DNA from: Frankiales bacterium
GTDB lineage: Bacteria; Actinomycetota; Actinomycetes; Mycobacteriales; Geodermatophilaceae
Direction of reading: 5' to 3'
Assembly: GCA_025465155.1 (NCBI GenBank)
Contig: JAODNJ010000070.1
Span: 1 to 64,000, forward strand
DNA length: 64,000 nucleotides
Position numbers and translations under genes: made by a program. This document shows positions 63,264 through 64,000 of this stretch, in pieces (the first letter of the stretch is position 1; each line of letters starts with the position of its first letter). Under the pieces are notes generated by a model. The model was not told the origin of the DNA. It did not search any database and saw nothing but the letters and a program-made list of their open reading frames with translations.

Positions 63264-63688
63264 GGCAGCCCCTCCCCGTGGGTGACGCCGACCTGCAGTT
63301 GGGCGGTGTGGATGCGGGTCTGGCTGACCGGGATCCCGAGCAGGGGTGTTGAGGCGGTGACGGTCACGCTGACCTGGACGACGCCGGGGCCGAGGACATC
63401 CACCGTTCCGGTGGCGCCGGCCTGGTCGAGGTAGGAGCGGGCCGCGGTCACGGCCAGCTCGGCGTCCGCGCTTCCTCCGGTGGGGACCGGGCCGACCGCG
63501 ATGCTGGCAGCGCGCGCCGCCTCGGCCGAGTACGTGTCGGCGCGGTTGGCCGCCTGGATCGCTGTACCGGCGTCGACGAGAGCGGTCACCAGAACGCCGG
63601 CGATCAGGACGAGGAAGCAGAACAGAACGGCCACCGACCCCCGGTCCTCATCGCGGAGCCGGGCGTGAGTCCGCACCGAGCGGTTCAT
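63260..63688 (-). CDS. TadE/TadG-like pseudopilin protein
   Basis: 142 residues from MNRSVRTHARLRDEDRGSVA. The basic leader followed by RGSVAVLFCFLVLIAGVLVT is the prepilin-like TadE/G signature: an invariant-type Glu/Asp-Arg-Gly-Ser before a hydrophobic helix (about 20-42), where a TadV-type peptidase would cut. The external part includes VDAGTAIQAANRADTYSAEA and ARAASIAVG. The ATG overlaps the stop of the upstream gene (ATGA). Part of a Tad pilus or secretion locus reaching beyond the window. Confidence 0.88.
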   Translation of the reverse strand: MNRSVRTHARLRDEDRGSVAVLFCFLVLIAGVLVTALVDAGTAIQAANRADTYSAEAARAASIAVGPVPTGGSADAELAVTAARSYLDQAGATGTVDVLGPGVVQVSVTVTASTPLLGIPVSQTRIHTAQLQVGVTHGEGLP

Positions 63689-64000
63689 GACAGGTCCCGG
63701 GCGGGATCGAGTGGGCTGGTCGCGCTGTCGCGCAGAGTTCGTGAGCCGGGCAGTCCGGCCACGCCGATGTCCGACAGGTCGACGGTGCACGCCACGGTCA
63801 CGGTGACCGCCGCCGGTGCGCCCGGGGCGCTGCCGAACGCGGAGGTGTCCACGCTCACCTGGACGTCGGCACAGTGCAGGTTCCGGTCGGCCAGCGCGTT
63901 GGTGGCGCTGGCGGTGGCGATCTGCTGGGCGGCCGCAGCTGAGCGGGCAAGTGAGGCGTCGCGGGCGGCGATGCCGGCGACGCCGCTGATGCGGTCGCCG
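63685..64000 (-). CDS. TadE-like protein, C-terminal part (runs off the window)
   Basis: The last 104 codons before the TGA at 63685-63687 read GDRISGVAGIAARDASLARS then AAAAQQIATASATNALADRN, with LHCADVQVSVDTSAF and AAVTVTVACTVDLSDIGVAG. Alternating strands and the paired cysteines are typical of TadE-family minor pseudopilins. The membrane segment and start lie past position 64000. The stop overlaps the TadG-like start by four bases. Confidence 0.75.
   Translation of the reverse strand, partial: GDRISGVAGIAARDASLARSAAAAQQIATASATNALADRNLHCADVQVSVDTSAFGSAPGAPAAVTVTVACTVDLSDIGVAGLPGSRTLRDSATSPLDPARDLS

Overview
The window comes from a very GC-rich actinobacterium. Coding style, the DevR/DevS-type region, the I-E CRISPR repeat and a 27-bp GATCCCC-type interspersed repeat all suggest a Frankineae/Geodermatophilaceae-like genus (Blastococcus, Geodermatophilus, Modestobacter). 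That placement is inference; no rRNA gene is present to settle it.

Layout. (1) 0.2-12.1 kb is a dormancy/hypoxia-type island. It holds a slipin, two universal stress proteins, a DevS-like GAF histidine kinase facing a DevR-like regulator, an Acg-type nitroreductase, phosphoketolase overlapping acetate kinase (xylulose-5-P or fructose-6-P to acetyl-P to acetate plus ATP), and a pyridoxamine-oxidase-like flavoprotein. Three palindromes resembling the mycobacterial DosR box lie in front of the USP/nitroreductase pair, xfp and the flavoprotein gene. A DUF1003 gene between them is broken by a 306-bp insert with a CTAG target duplication and by a one-base deletion. (2) 12.3-14.7 kb has a PD-(D/E)XK-like orphan gene and an IS5-type element. 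(3) 14.9-50.9 kb looks like an integrative conjugative element: a MobF relaxase/helicase/TOPRIM protein at the left and, at the right, a 13-gene operon with a VirD4-like coupling protein, a VirB4-like ATPase, a VirB6-like channel, an SCO6880 protein, an NlpC/P60 hydrolase and a ParA-like ATPase. No integrase or attachment site was recognised.

(4) Between these two halves sits a complete type I-E CRISPR-Cas system (20.86-36.17 kb). It has about 103 repeats of 29 bp with 32-bp spacers, and cas3-cas8e-cse2-cas7e-cas5e-cas6e-cas1-cas2 on the minus strand, every gene overlapping the next by 1 to 4 bases. Just upstream of cas3 (36219-36293) is a two-repeat mini-CRISPR. Its degenerate repeats keep the crRNA handle and hairpin, including a compensatory base-pair change. 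Its 20-nt spacer-like segment matches, at 12 of the first 14 positions, a site 21-34 bp upstream of a small ORF (36304-36513). This has the layout of a CreTA/CreR-type Cascade-guided regulatory module and is the most interesting item in the window.

(5) 51.3-59.9 kb holds a small conserved-looking protein, a GNAT acetyltransferase divergent from an ECF sigma factor with a SnoaL-like tail, a TIR-domain protein, an SDR oxidoreductase, an alpha/beta hydrolase and a LAL-type LuxR regulator, with four clusters of the 27-bp repeat. (6) 60.0-64.0 kb begins a Tad-type locus: a membrane LysM/BTAD protein and two TadE/TadG-like pseudopilin proteins, the last running off the window.
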